This document shows positions 53,221 through 62,753 of a DNA stretch of 64,000 nucleotides, piece after piece. A program made the position numbers and the translations under genes. The number at the start of each line of letters is the position of its first letter. The first letter of the stretch is position 1. The notes below the pieces were generated by a model. That model did not search any database. It saw nothing but the letters and a program-made list of their open reading frames with translations, and was not told where the DNA came from. This stretch comes from Halomonas heilongjiangensis (GTDB lineage: Bacteria > Pseudomonadota > Gammaproteobacteria > Pseudomonadales > Halomonadaceae), in assembly GCF_002879645.1 (NCBI RefSeq), contig NZ_PNRE01000019.1:62001-126000 (forward strand). The letters are read 5' to 3'.

Positions 53221-54381
53221 ATGAGCGCACCCCTCACCATCATCGGCTCCGGCATGGCGGGCTTCGGCCTGCTCCGCCAGTTGCGGGCCCTGGACGCCGA
53301 GCGCCCCGTCACCCTGATCACCGCCGACGGTGGCGACGACTACGCGAAGCCGCTGCTCTCCACCGGCTTCGCCAAGCATCTGCCCCCGGGGCGCCTGGCG
53401 GCTCGGTCGGCGCTGGACGTGGCCGACCGGCTGGGTGCCGTGGTGCGTACCCATACCCGGGTCGATGCCATCGACCCGCGGGCCCGTACCCTGAGCATCG
53501 GCGCCGAGACGCTGGCCTGGAGCGAGCTGGTGCTGGCCACCGGGGCGGCCCCGGCACTGTCCTTCGATACTGCCGAGGCGCTGCACGATCGCATCTTCAC
53601 CATCAACGACCTGGACGACTACCGGGGCTTTCACGCTGCCTTGACGGCGCTCGGTCGCCCGGCACGGGTGGCGATCGTCGGTGTCGGCCTGGTGGGCTGC
53701 GAGTTCGCCAACGACCTGGTCGCCGGCGGCCATCGGGTGAGCCTCGTGGCGCCGGAGCGTGCCCCCTTGCCACGGCTGTTGCCGGAGCCGCTGGGCCGGG
53801 CCCTGGGCGAGGCCTTCGCCGGCGCCGGCATGCGCCTTCGCCTGGGACGCACCCTGGCCGCCTTCGAAACGCTGGGCAGCGAGGTCGGGCTGGCGCTGGA
53901 CGACGGTAGCCGGCTCGAGGCCGACCTGGTGCTGGTGGCCACCGGCTTGCGGCCGCGTGCCGCCCTGGCCGAGGCCGCAGGCCTCGAGGTCGGTGTCATG
54001 GGGATCCAAACCGACCGTCTGCTCGCCACCTCCGCCCCCGGCATCCATGCCCTGGGCGACGTGGCCTGCGTCGACGGGATCAATGCGATGTTCGTCCAGC
54101 CGCTGCAGGCCGGTGCCAAGGCCCTGGCCAGGACCCTTGCCGGGACCCCCACGCCGGTGGCCTATGGGGCCTGGCCGGTGCTGGTCAAGACGCCGTTGCT
54201 GCCGGTGGTGGCGCTGCCGCCCACGCGGGCGCCGGCACGCTGGCGCATCGAGGGCGAAGGCGGCGATCTGGCCGCCTTCGCCGAAGACGAGGACGGACGT
54301 TTGATCGGTTTTGCGTTGACAGGGACCTGCGTCCGTCGGAAAGTCGAACTGGCGCGGGCGGCCCCGCCGTTGCTAGGCTAG
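53221..54381 (+). CDS. NAD(P)/FAD-dependent oxidoreductase, rubredoxin-reductase type
   Basis: A 386-residue two-dinucleotide-domain flavoprotein: FAD loop GSGMAGFGLLR near the start, DDYAKPLLSTGFAK, the NAD loop VGVGLVGCEFAND, and ATGLRPR with HALGDVA. This matches rubredoxin reductases (AlkT/RubB); in Pseudomonas the same place holds rubB with rubredoxin genes beside it. No rubredoxin gene fits the 127-bp gap here, so the electron acceptor is encoded elsewhere or differs. Confidence 0.85.
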   Translation: MSAPLTIIGSGMAGFGLLRQLRALDAERPVTLITADGGDDYAKPLLSTGFAKHLPPGRLAARSALDVADRLGAVVRTHTRVDAIDPRARTLSIGAETLAWSELVLATGAAPALSFDTAEALHDRIFTINDLDDYRGFHAALTALGRPARVAIVGVGLVGCEFANDLVAGGHRVSLVAPERAPLPRLLPEPLGRALGEAFAGAGMRLRLGRTLAAFETLGSEVGLALDDGSRLEADLVLVATGLRPRAALAEAAGLEVGVMGIQTDRLLATSAPGIHALGDVACVDGINAMFVQPLQAGAKALARTLAGTPTPVAYGAWPVLVKTPLLPVVALPPTRAPARWRIEGEGGDLAAFAEDEDGRLIGFALTGTCVRRKVELARAAPPLLG

Positions 54382-54609
54382 TGTCGTCAACGACGGCGCT
54401 GCCGGCGATCTGGCCGGGTCTGCTGCACCGTTGCTGGTAGGTGTCATTCGCATGTCGTCATTCCGTGGGCCCGTCGCCCGTCGCGAAGGCGAGTGCTGCG
54501 GGGAGGCCGCATGCGAGTGATGCAGGAGCAGGGTTTCATCGACTCAGATATCAACAACAACACCGGCGAGCGGTTTCGTCGGGAATCAAGCCAATACCAG
54601 GAGGGCTGT
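54382..54609. other. Upstream region of hupB
   Basis: 228 bp with no coding signal. No convincing -35/-10 pair is seen; the last 90 bases are relatively AT-rich, as often before HU genes. Confidence 0.3.
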
Positions 54610-54885
54610 ATGCGTAAACCAGAACTCGCTGCGGCGATTGCCGAGCGTGCCGATCTCTCCAAGGACAAGGCGAGCCAGGTGCTCAACGTCATCCTCGACG
54701 AGATCACCGGCAGCGTGTCCCAGGGACAGGATGTCTCGTTGATCGGTTTCGGTACTTTCACCGTACGCGAGCGCGCCGCACGGACCGGCAAGAATCCCCA
54801 GACCGGTGCCCCGCTCAAGATTCCGGCCAGCAAGACCGTGGCCTTCAAGCCGGGCAAGGGGCTCAAGGACGCCGTCGCCAAGTAA
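54610..54885 (+). CDS. hupB: DNA-binding protein HU-beta
   Basis: The 91-residue protein has the HU fold with GFGTFTVRERAARTGKNPQTG and the arm ending AFKPGKGLKDAV. HU bends and compacts DNA and helps origin function. ATG 54610 follows AGGAGG; longer in-frame starts upstream are rejected because HU begins RKPELA. Followed by a perfect hairpin. Confidence 0.96.
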   Translation: MRKPELAAAIAERADLSKDKASQVLNVILDEITGSVSQGQDVSLIGFGTFTVRERAARTGKNPQTGAPLKIPASKTVAFKPGKGLKDAVAK

Positions 54886-54900
54886 GGCGGTACTATACAA

Positions 54901-54922
54901 CGGCCCGCGGAAACGCGGGCCG
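54901..54922 (+). terminator. Hairpin after hupB
   Basis: A 9-bp perfect stem (CGGCCCGCG / CGCGGGCCG) closes on a GAAA tetraloop, 15 bases after the hupB stop. No T-run follows, so it may mainly stabilise the abundant hupB mRNA. Confidence 0.6.
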
Positions 54923-54962
54923 CAGGCTCATCCCCCTTCACCCCCCGGGCGGCGGAACCGAC

Positions 54963-55319
54963 ATGAAGCTGCGACTGATGCTCTGGCTGCTGGGACTGCT
55001 GCTCAAGCGTGCCCTGCGCCGCAAGCCCCGCTTCCGCGAACTGCTCACCGAAATGCGCGGCCTCGACTGGGGCATCGCCACCGAGGATCTCTCCGTCGCC
55101 CGCTTCTACCGCATGTCGCCCCGCGGGATCCGGGCGGGTGCGGGGCTGCCGGTGGATCTCGATCTCGAGCTGCGTTTCGAGGACGAGGCCACGGCCCTCA
55201 AGGTCTTGAAGCAGCCCACCCAGCAGGCGTTCCTCGACGGCATGATCGCCGGCAAGGTGCGTCTGGTCGGCGACTCCGGCGACCTGCAGAAGCTGCAGAA
55301 GCTGCTCAGGCATCTCTAG
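54963..55319 (+). CDS. Small SCP2-like lipid-binding domain protein
   Basis: A 118-residue protein with a hydrophobic N-terminus (MLWLLGLLLKRALR) and a C-terminal part resembling SCP2 sterol-carrier domains (LDLELRFEDEATALKVL; MIAGKVRLVGDSGDLQKL). The hydrophobic start may anchor it to the membrane. The function is unknown and the family match is moderate. Confidence 0.55.
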   Translation: MKLRLMLWLLGLLLKRALRRKPRFRELLTEMRGLDWGIATEDLSVARFYRMSPRGIRAGAGLPVDLDLELRFEDEATALKVLKQPTQQAFLDGMIAGKVRLVGDSGDLQKLQKLLRHL

Positions 55320-55429
55320 GCGCGGTCCGGACAGCGTACGGGCTCGGTCCCCGCGACACGCCGTCGTGGCTTATACTAACGTCTGATTCCTGCGGCGCGT
55401 CCTCGCGCTGACTGCCACGACCGGAACGT

Positions 55430-57598
55430 ATGCCGTCGACTCCCCTCTCCCAAGCCCTGCGACACCTCTGGACCCTGGAGCCCTTCGCCTACAGCCTGCG
55501 AGTGTTCATCGCCCTGGCCGGGGTGATGGTGCTGTGCTGGTGGCGTGGCGACATGGCCAGCCTGATCCCTCTGTTCCTGGGCATCATCGCCAGCGCCCTG
55601 GCCGAGACCGACGACAACTGGCAGGACCGGCTGCGGGCGCTGCTGGTAACCCTGGGGTGCTTCACGGTGGCGGCGCTGGCCGTCGAGCTGCTTTTCGACC
55701 GGCCCTGGCTCTTCGCCACCGGCCTGGCGCTCTCGACCTTCGCCATGACCATGCTCGGCGCGGTGAACCAGCGCTACGCGACCATCGCCAGTGCGACGCT
55801 GATCCTGGCGATCTACACCATGATCGGTCTCGAGCAGCGCGGCGCCGCCGCCCTCGACGAGCTGTGGCACGAGCCGGCGCTGCTGGTGGCGGGGGCCGCC
55901 TGGTATGGTGCGATCTCGGTGGTGTGGTGTGCGCTCTTCTCGCGCCAGCCCCTCAAGCAGGCCCTGGCGCAGGTGTTCCGCGAACTCGCTCGCTACCTGG
56001 TGCTCAAGTCGGCGCTGTTCGAGCCGCTCCGCGATCTCGACGTGGAGGCCCGCCGCCTGGCGCTGGCGCGGCAGAACGGTCGGGTGGTCGAGGCCCTCAA
56101 TCAGGCCAAGGAGATGCTCTTCCGGCGCCTGCCGGGCCAGCGCGACGGCGGCAAGCTGGACCGTTACCTCCACCTCTACTTCATCGCCCAGGACATCCAC
56201 GAGCGTGCCAGCTCCACCCACTATCCCTATGTCGACCTGGCCGCGGCCTTCTTCCACCATGACGTGCTGTTCCGGGCCCAGCGCCTGCTCGACCAGCAGG
56301 GGCGGGCCTGCAAGGCGCTGAGTCGGGCGCTACTGCTCAATCGCTCCTTCGACCATGCCCAGAGTGGGCGGGCCCTGGAGGATCTCGACGCCTCGGTGGC
56401 TCACCTGCGGGCCCAGGGACGCCCCGAGTGGCGTGACCTGCTGCACTCCCTGGAGGCGCTGGTCGCCAACCTGGCGACCCTGGAGCGCGCCCTGGCCGGA
56501 GCCCAGCAGCCCGAGCCCGGGGCGGAGGGCGGCGACGACACTCTCTACGATCGCACCCCCCGCGGCGTGAAGGACGTTCGCGAGCGCATTCTCGTCCAAC
56601 TGACGCCGGGGTCGCCGGTGTTCCGCCACGCCCTGCGCCTGACCGTGACCCTGGTGACCGGCTACGGCGTCCTGCACCTGATCCATCCCACCCAGGGCTA
56701 CTGGATCCTGTTGACCAGCGTATTCGTCTGTCGCCCCAGCTTCGGCGCTACCCGGCGCTTCCTGTGGCAGCGCATCCAGGGCACGGTGCTCGGCCTGGTG
56801 GCGGGCTGGGCGCTGATCACCCTGTTCCCGGCGCCGCTGGTGCAGGCCGCCATCGCGGTGCTCGCCGGGGTCGCCTTCTTCGCCCTGCGCGGCCGCCACT
56901 ATACCCTGGCCACGGCATCGATCACCCTGATGGTGCTGTGCTGTTTCAATCAGGTCGGCGACGGCTTCGGGCTGATCTGGCCGCGACTGTTCGACACCCT
57001 GCTGGGGGCGGGCATCGCCGGGCTGGCGGTGCTGCTGATCCTGCCCGACTGGCAGGGCCGCCGGCTACACCGCCAGGCGGCGGCAGCCCTGGCCGCCAAT
57101 CGTGCCTACCTGGGGGCGATCCTCGATCAGTACGACCAGGGCAAGCGCGACGATCTCGGCTATCGGCTGGCCCGGCGCAATGCCCACAACGCCGATGCGG
57201 AGCTCTCGACGCTGCTCGGCAACGTGCTGCAGGAGCCCGGGCCCTTCCGCAAGGACGCCGACACCGGGCTGCGCTTCCTGCTCCACTCCCATACGCTGCT
57301 CAACTACCTCTCTACCCTGGGGGCCCATCGTGGCGAGGGCGAGGGTACGCGCGACGCCCCGATCGGGGAGCTGGCCACGGCGATCGAGGCGTCGCTCGAA
57401 CGCCTGGCCCATGGCCTGGCCCGGCGTGAGCCGGTCGCCGGCGAAGACGAGGCGTTCGGGATGCTGACGGCTCGTCTGGAACGGCTGGCCGGTGAGGAGA
57501 CCCAGGGCGCGCGGCGCTTGCTGCAGACCCAGCTGGCGCTGATCGGTCGTCAGCTGGGTCCGCTGCGTGAGGTGGCGGCGCAGCTGGTGGCGAGATAA
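55430..57598 (+). CDS. yccS: YccS/FUSC-family inner-membrane protein
   Basis: A 722-residue protein with two membrane blocks (about 20-170 and 400-530) separated by a long cytosolic helical region, the YccS/YhfK layout (LIPLFLGIIASALAETDDNWQDR, in part; WILLTSVFVCRPSFGATRRF). The FUSC group includes aromatic-acid efflux proteins, but the substrate of YccS is unknown. A TATACT box lies at 55372 without a good -35. Convergent with recG, 17 bp apart. Confidence 0.85.
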   Translation: MPSTPLSQALRHLWTLEPFAYSLRVFIALAGVMVLCWWRGDMASLIPLFLGIIASALAETDDNWQDRLRALLVTLGCFTVAALAVELLFDRPWLFATGLALSTFAMTMLGAVNQRYATIASATLILAIYTMIGLEQRGAAALDELWHEPALLVAGAAWYGAISVVWCALFSRQPLKQALAQVFRELARYLVLKSALFEPLRDLDVEARRLALARQNGRVVEALNQAKEMLFRRLPGQRDGGKLDRYLHLYFIAQDIHERASSTHYPYVDLAAAFFHHDVLFRAQRLLDQQGRACKALSRALLLNRSFDHAQSGRALEDLDASVAHLRAQGRPEWRDLLHSLEALVANLATLERALAGAQQPEPGAEGGDDTLYDRTPRGVKDVRERILVQLTPGSPVFRHALRLTVTLVTGYGVLHLIHPTQGYWILLTSVFVCRPSFGATRRFLWQRIQGTVLGLVAGWALITLFPAPLVQAAIAVLAGVAFFALRGRHYTLATASITLMVLCCFNQVGDGFGLIWPRLFDTLLGAGIAGLAVLLILPDWQGRRLHRQAAAALAANRAYLGAILDQYDQGKRDDLGYRLARRNAHNADAELSTLLGNVLQEPGPFRKDADTGLRFLLHSHTLLNYLSTLGAHRGEGEGTRDAPIGELATAIEASLERLAHGLARREPVAGEDEAFGMLTARLERLAGEETQGARRLLQTQLALIGRQLGPLREVAAQLVAR

Positions 57599-57615
57599 CC
57601 GCGCATACCGGGCGT

Positions 57616-59709
57616 CTACACCTGCCCGTAGCGCCCGGCCTCCTCGCCCAGCCAGCGCCGGATCAGCGGCCGGCTCGCTTCGGGGTGGCTGGCGAGCAGT
57701 GCCTCGGCCAGTGGCGAGACCCGCTCGAGCAGGTCGGCGTCGCGCTCCAGGTCGGCGATCTTCATCTGGGCGAGCCCCGTCTGGCGGGTGCCCAGCACCT
57801 CGCCGGGGCCGCGCAGCGCCAGGTCCTTCTCGGCGATGCGGAAGCCGTCGGTGGTCTCGCGCATCACCGACAGGCGCTCCCGGGAGTGGGCCGACAGCGG
57901 CCCGTGGTAGAGCAGCACGCAGAAGCTCTCGGTGGAACCGCGCCCGACCCGTCCGCGCAGCTGGTGGAGCTGGGAGAGCCCCAGCCGTTCCGGGTTCTCG
58001 ATGATCATCAGGCTGGCGTTGGGCACGTCGACGCCCACCTCGATCACCGTGGTGGCCACCAGCAGGTCGAGTTCGCCGGCCTTGAAGGCGTCCATCACCG
58101 CGGCCTTCTCGCCGGCCTTCATGCGTCCGTGGACCAGGCCGACGGAAAGCTCCGGCAGCGCCTCGGTGAGTTCGTCGCGGGTCGCCTCGGCGGCCTGGCA
58201 CTGCAGCGCCTCGGACTCCTCGATCAGGGTGCAGACCCAGTAGGCCTGGCGGCCCTCGGCGCAGGCGTGGCGGATACGCGCCACTACCTCGGGACGGCGC
58301 TCGTCGGGCACCACCACCGTCTTCACCGGGGTGCGGCCGGGGGGCAGCTCGTCGATCACCGAGACATCCAGGTCGGCGTAGGCGCTCATCGCCAGGGTGC
58401 GGGGAATGGGGGTGGCGGTCATCACCAGCTGGTGCGGCGTCAGCCCCCCGGCCTCGCCCTTCTCGCGCAGCGCCAGGCGCTGGTGCACGCCGAAACGGTG
58501 CTGCTCGTCGACGATGGCCAGCCCCAGGCGCTGGAAGTGCACGTCGCCCTGGAACAGGGCATGGGTGCCCACCACCATGCGCGCCCGGCCGTCGAGGATC
58601 GCCGCCTTGGTGTCCAGCCGCGCCTTGCCCTTGAGCTTGCCGGCCAGCCAGGCGACCTCGATGCCGAGCGGCTCGAACCAGGCACGAAAGGCGCGGAAGT
58701 GCTGCTCGGCGAGGAGCTCGGTAGGCGCCATCATCGCCGCCTGGCAGTCGCCGGCGATGGCCGACAGCGCCGCCATCGCCGCCACCACCGTCTTGCCCGA
58801 GCCCACGTCGCCCTGCACCAGGCGCAGCATGGGCACCTCGCGGGCCAGGTCGGCGGCGATCTCGTCGAGCACCCGGCGCTGGGCGCCGGTCAGCGAGAAG
58901 GGCAACTGGGTGAGGAAGCGCGCCTGCAGGCTGCGTCCCGAGGGCAGGGCGGGCGCGCCATCGGCCTGGATGCGCAGGCGCACCTCGCGCAGGCTGAGCT
59001 GGTGGGCGAGCAGCTCCTCCAGGGCCAGGCGACGGCTGGCCGGGTGGCGGCCGCTGGCGAGCAGTTCGGGGTCGGCCTCCGGAGGCGGCTGGTGCAGGGC
59101 CCGCAGGCAGTGGTGCAGCTCGAGCAGGTCGAAACGCCGGCGCAGCGCTTCGGGAATCCAGTCGGGCAGCGCCTCCGGCGCGGCGTCGAGGCACGCGAGG
59201 GCCTGCTCGATCAGCGGCCGCAACCGGGTCTGGTGGAGTCCCTCGGTGGTGGGATAGATCGGCGTCAGGTGATCCTCCACCGGCGGGGCGCCGGTACCGA
59301 GCAGCCGATACTCCGGGTGGTAGAGCTCCAGGCCAGTCGCACCGGCGCGGGCCTCGCCGAAGCAGCGCACTCGCGCGCCGGGATGGAACTGCTGCTGCTG
59401 GGCCGGCGAGAAGTGGAAGAAGCGCAGGCTGAGGATGCCGGAGCCGTCGCGCAGCCGCACCAGCAGGCTGCGCCGGCGGCCACGGACCACTTCACCGGCC
59501 ACCACCTCCCCCTCCACCACCGCCTCGTGCCCGGCACGCAGGGTGCCGATGGGGGTGATGCGGGTGCGATCCTGGTAGCGCAGCGGCAGGTGAAACAGCA
59601 GGTCGGCCACGCTGGCGATACGCAGCCGCGCCAGCTTCAGCGACAACGCCTCGCCGACCCCCTTGAGTGACGTGACCGGTGCGTCGAGAGCATTGGTGTC
59701 AGCGCTCAT
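57616..59709 (-). CDS. recG: ATP-dependent DNA helicase RecG
   Basis: The 697-residue protein has the N-terminal wedge/OB domain (LFHLPLRYQDRT), Walker A GDVGSGKT, the DEQH box in VDEQHRFG, TATPIPRTLA, and the C-terminal helicase motifs HGRMKAGEK, VATTVIEVGVDVPNA and QLRGRVGRG. It remodels stalled forks. Its start overlaps the oxyR stop by four bases, so it is translated with oxyR. Confidence 0.96.
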   Translation of the reverse strand: MSADTNALDAPVTSLKGVGEALSLKLARLRIASVADLLFHLPLRYQDRTRITPIGTLRAGHEAVVEGEVVAGEVVRGRRRSLLVRLRDGSGILSLRFFHFSPAQQQQFHPGARVRCFGEARAGATGLELYHPEYRLLGTGAPPVEDHLTPIYPTTEGLHQTRLRPLIEQALACLDAAPEALPDWIPEALRRRFDLLELHHCLRALHQPPPEADPELLASGRHPASRRLALEELLAHQLSLREVRLRIQADGAPALPSGRSLQARFLTQLPFSLTGAQRRVLDEIAADLAREVPMLRLVQGDVGSGKTVVAAMAALSAIAGDCQAAMMAPTELLAEQHFRAFRAWFEPLGIEVAWLAGKLKGKARLDTKAAILDGRARMVVGTHALFQGDVHFQRLGLAIVDEQHRFGVHQRLALREKGEAGGLTPHQLVMTATPIPRTLAMSAYADLDVSVIDELPPGRTPVKTVVVPDERRPEVVARIRHACAEGRQAYWVCTLIEESEALQCQAAEATRDELTEALPELSVGLVHGRMKAGEKAAVMDAFKAGELDLLVATTVIEVGVDVPNASLMIIENPERLGLSQLHQLRGRVGRGSTESFCVLLYHGPLSAHSRERLSVMRETTDGFRIAEKDLALRGPGEVLGTRQTGLAQMKIADLERDADLLERVSPLAEALLASHPEASRPLIRRWLGEEAGRYGQV

Positions 59710-60626
59710 GCCGGCTCGGGGTCGGCCTGGCGGCAGTGGGCGATGGCGTCGGTCACGGCGTCGATGGCCCTGGGCCGCGGGAAGCTGGCCCGCCAGGCGA
59801 TGGCCACGGTGCGCGAGGGCGCCGGCGGGCTGAACGGCCGGCTGGCCAGCAGGCCGCTCTCGTAGTGGCCGGTACCGATGGCCGAGCGCGGCAGTACCGT
59901 GATGCCGAGCTTGGAGGCCACCATGTGGCGGATGGTCTCCAGCGAGCCGCCTTCGGCGGTGAGGGTGTTGCTGGGACTGTTGAGCTTGTGGCTGATCGCC
60001 GGGCAGGCCTCGAGGATCTGGTCGCGAAAGCAGTGGCCCTCACCCAGCAGCAGCAGGCGCTCGTCGAGCAGGGCCTCCTTGTCGATGCGCGTGCGCTCGA
60101 CCCACGGGTGGTCGGCCGGGATCAGCACCTCGAACTCCTCGTCGTAGAGGGCCTTGGTGACCACGTCGGTCTCGGTGAAGGGCAGGGCGATGATGATGGC
60201 GTCGAGTTCGCCGTTTCTCAGCTTGCGCCTCAGGTTGCCGGTGAAGCCCTCCTCGATGTAGAGCGGCATCTGCGGGGCGCTGGCCGCCAGGGCCGGCACC
60301 AGGTGCGGGAACAGGTAGGGCCCGATGGTATAGATGGCACCGAGGCGCAGCGGGCTGGCCAACTGGTCGCGGCCGGCCGTGGCCAGCTCCTTGATCACGC
60401 TGCTCTGTTCCAGCACGCGCTGGGCCTGCTCGACGATCTTCTCGCCCATGGGGGTGACCTGGACGGTGGACTTCGAACGCTCGAACAGCGCCACGCCAAG
60501 CTCCTCCTCGAGCTTCTTGACCGCCACCGACAGGGTCGGCTGGGACACGAAGCAGCGCTCGGCGGCGCGACCGAAGTGGCGTTCCTGGGCCAGGGTTACG
60601 ATGTAGCGAAGTTCTGTTAGAGTCAT
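59706..60626 (-). CDS. oxyR: Hydrogen-peroxide-sensing regulator OxyR
   Basis: The 306-residue LysR-type protein starts MTLTELRYIVTLAQERHFGR and has the redox cysteines at C199 (GEGHC) and C208 (LEAC), the same numbers as E. coli OxyR. That agreement supports ATG 60626. An upstream ATG at 60644 (six more residues) has AGAGG touching it and cannot be excluded. Oxidation forms a C199-C208 disulfide and activates antioxidant genes. Co-transcribed with recG. Confidence 0.95.
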   Translation of the reverse strand: MTLTELRYIVTLAQERHFGRAAERCFVSQPTLSVAVKKLEEELGVALFERSKSTVQVTPMGEKIVEQAQRVLEQSSVIKELATAGRDQLASPLRLGAIYTIGPYLFPHLVPALAASAPQMPLYIEEGFTGNLRRKLRNGELDAIIIALPFTETDVVTKALYDEEFEVLIPADHPWVERTRIDKEALLDERLLLLGEGHCFRDQILEACPAISHKLNSPSNTLTAEGGSLETIRHMVASKLGITVLPRSAIGTGHYESGLLASRPFSPPAPSRTVAIAWRASFPRPRAIDAVTDAIAHCRQADPEPA

Positions 60627-60739
60627 CTTGGTGCCGGTAGGCATCCTCTCGATACGGGTATTGCCCCGCTGCACGGGGGCATGAAGCACAGGGAAAGAAT
60701 AATGCCAATAGGGACTTTTTATCAGGGGGCGAAGGAAAG

Positions 60740-61621
60740 GTGAAGAAGACGACACTCATTCTGGGTTGTGGCGACATCGGCACGACCCTGGGACGGCGCC
60801 TTCGGCAGGCGGGCCAGCGGGTGGTCGGCGTGCGGCGCAACACCGCGGCCCTGGCAGGGGAAGATAGTGGCATCGAGGCCATCTCGGCCGACCTGACGGA
60901 TGCGGCGAGCCTGGCCGAGCTCCCGGATGCCGATGTGCTGGTCTACGTGGCCACCGCCGACCACTTCGACGAGGAGGCCTATCGTGCCGCCTATCCGGAT
61001 GGCCTCAAGGCGGTGCTGGCCGAATACGCCGCCCGCGACAAGGCGCCGAGACACGTCTTCTTCGTCTCCTCGACCAGTGTCTACGCCCAACAGGATGGCG
61101 AGCGGGTCGACGAGACCAGTCCCACGGCGCCCTCGGGCTTCTCCGGCCAGCTGATGCGCGAGGCCGAGCAGGCGCTGATCGAGCACGAGCTGCCGGGCAG
61201 CGTGGTGCGCTTCGCGGGCATCTACGGCCCCGGACGCGACCGCTTGATTCGTCAGGTGAGCGAGGGGCGTATCGCCCCGGCCAGCCCGGCCATGTACACC
61301 AACCGCATCCATCGCGACGACTGCGCCGGGGTACTGGCGCACCTCATCGACCTCGCCCTGGCCGGCGAGTCGCTCCATGAGCTCTATCTCGGCAGCGATT
61401 GCGAGCCGGCGCCGCTGCACGAGGTGATGGCCTGGCTGGCCAGGCAACTCAAGGTCGAGGCCACCGAGACCATCCAGTCGCCACTGCGTCGGCGGGCCAG
61501 CAAGCGCTGCGACAACACCCGACTGCTCGAGAGTGGCTACGTCTTTCGCTACCCCAGCTACCGCGAGGGCTATGCCCAGGTGTTGAAGGAGGGGGGCTTC
61601 CTGGCCCCCGAGAAGGTCTAG
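60740..61621 (+). CDS. SDR-family NAD(P)-dependent epimerase-like protein (YeeZ-like)
   Basis: A 293-residue extended short-chain dehydrogenase with the Rossmann start TLILGCGDIGTTLGRRL, then VFFVSSTSVYAQQDGERVDE with the catalytic Ser; the YxxxK position is poorly conserved (SGFSGQLMREAEQ), and IYGPGRDRL follows. E. coli YeeZ is the nearest named relative I recognise. Substrate unknown. GTG start at 60740 with GAAGGA close upstream. Divergent from oxyR. Confidence 0.75.
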   Translation: MKKTTLILGCGDIGTTLGRRLRQAGQRVVGVRRNTAALAGEDSGIEAISADLTDAASLAELPDADVLVYVATADHFDEEAYRAAYPDGLKAVLAEYAARDKAPRHVFFVSSTSVYAQQDGERVDETSPTAPSGFSGQLMREAEQALIEHELPGSVVRFAGIYGPGRDRLIRQVSEGRIAPASPAMYTNRIHRDDCAGVLAHLIDLALAGESLHELYLGSDCEPAPLHEVMAWLARQLKVEATETIQSPLRRRASKRCDNTRLLESGYVFRYPSYREGYAQVLKEGGFLAPEKV

Positions 61622-61680
61622 AGCGAGAAGCGATAGCCCAGCGTCAGGGTCTCGAGACCGCCGACTGGAGAGCGGGCGCC
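61619..61680 (-). pseudogene. C-terminal relic of a second pagL copy
   Basis: On the minus strand, ETLTLGYRFSL followed by TAG repeats the last 11 residues of pagL, and the similarity continues upstream (GARSPVGGL against GIRRPNDGF). At DNA level about 40 bases around 61621-61660 match the pagL 3' end at 61707-61747 with few changes. Only the tail is left; its stop codon shares the CTAG with the SDR gene stop. Confidence 0.75.
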
Positions 61681-61702
61681 CGATCCCATCGGGGGACCGG
61701 GC

Positions 61703-62206
61703 TCACAGCGAGAAGCGATAACCCAGCGTCAGGGTCTCGAAACCATCGTTGGGGCGCCGGATACCGGCGTTGGAGTAGTGGGTCAGGGCCAGCGAGAGTT
61801 CGCCGCTGGCCCACGGCATGCCCAGCGCCAGGCGGTCCTCGAACTGGAAGGCGGTGGAGAGTTCCCGTGATTCGACCCGGGTGTCGAGGAACAGGGCCGC
61901 ACCGATCCCCCCCTCGAGGAAGAGCCCGCGTTCCCCGGCGAAGGTGTAGCGCAGCGCCGGGGAGAGCAGCCAGGCCGCGTTGCCGTCCTTCTCGCGGCTG
62001 GACAGCAGCAACAGGCCGGTGGCCAACCGCAGGTCGAGGCGGGGATGGAAGCGCTCGAGCCCGATCATCCGATCGATCTCGACCGTCAGGGCCGCCGTGG
62101 ATTCGCTGGAGGCGCCGGCGGCGACATACCAGTCGGCCATGGCGGGCGCGCTGCCCAGTAGTGCCGCCAACGCGGTGACGATCGCCCTGCCTGTCCTGCG
62201 GGACAT
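61703..62206 (-). CDS. pagL: Lipid A 3-O-deacylase PagL
   Basis: The 167-residue protein has a signal peptide (cut after AMA, residue 24) and an eight-stranded beta-barrel pattern. The catalytic pair is present in the HYSNAG motif (H143, S145), with E157 as the likely third residue. It ends in Phe-Ser-Leu, fitting outer-membrane insertion. PagL removes a 3-linked acyl chain from lipid A and softens immune recognition in pathogens. Ribosome site GGAGAAGG supports the start. Confidence 0.88.
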   Translation of the reverse strand: MSRRTGRAIVTALAALLGSAPAMADWYVAAGASSESTAALTVEIDRMIGLERFHPRLDLRLATGLLLLSSREKDGNAAWLLSPALRYTFAGERGLFLEGGIGAALFLDTRVESRELSTAFQFEDRLALGMPWASGELSLALTHYSNAGIRRPNDGFETLTLGYRFSL

Positions 62207-62237
62207 TCCCTTCTCCCTCTGTTTTTCCACCGGCGGT

Positions 62238-62753
62238 TCAAGGGCTCCCTGACCGCGCCAGGGTGGCATAGCGAGCGCCCCGGTGGTCGGTGATGGAGTG
62301 AATAAGCTCAAGCTGATTATAGGGCCAGTCGAGCCGGATGTCCGGCAGGCCGTCGGTCTCGAGGGCGTGGGCGTGCCGCAGCAGGGTGACGTGGGGGATA
62401 TAACGGCCGGGGCGACCCCCGATGCCCCGCGGCGCCAGTTCATCCCACAGGCGACGCTGCAGGGCCTCGAGGGGCGGATCCGGGTGGCGACCGCCGACCC
62501 AGACGATTCCCGGGCGCTGGAAAGTGCCCCAGCGATCGAGCCGCCAGTCGCCGGGGGGGATCTCCAGCGAACGCACCCAGCCGCCCAGCGCCACGGCCTG
62601 TACCTCGTCCACCTCGCCGAGAAAGGCCAGGGTCAGGTGCAGGCTCGCGTCGGGCATGCGCCGCCCGCCGCAGCGGGCATGGGCGAGATCCGCCAGTTCC
62701 GCGAGCCGCGCCCGCAGTGCGGGCGGCGGCACCAGCGCCAGGAAGAGTCTCAA
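62238..62753 (-). CDS. thpR: RNA 2',3'-cyclic phosphodiesterase ThpR (LigT)
   Basis: The 171-residue protein of the 2H phosphoesterase family has two HxTx motifs, HLTL (39-42) and HVTL (121-124), in the proper spacing. It hydrolyses 2',3'-cyclic phosphates on RNA. The start overlaps the ridA stop by four bases. Confidence 0.92.
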   Translation of the reverse strand: MRLFLALVPPPALRARLAELADLAHARCGGRRMPDASLHLTLAFLGEVDEVQAVALGGWVRSLEIPPGDWRLDRWGTFQRPGIVWVGGRHPDPPLEALQRRLWDELAPRGIGGRPGRYIPHVTLLRHAHALETDGLPDIRLDWPYNQLELIHSITDHRGARYATLARSGSP

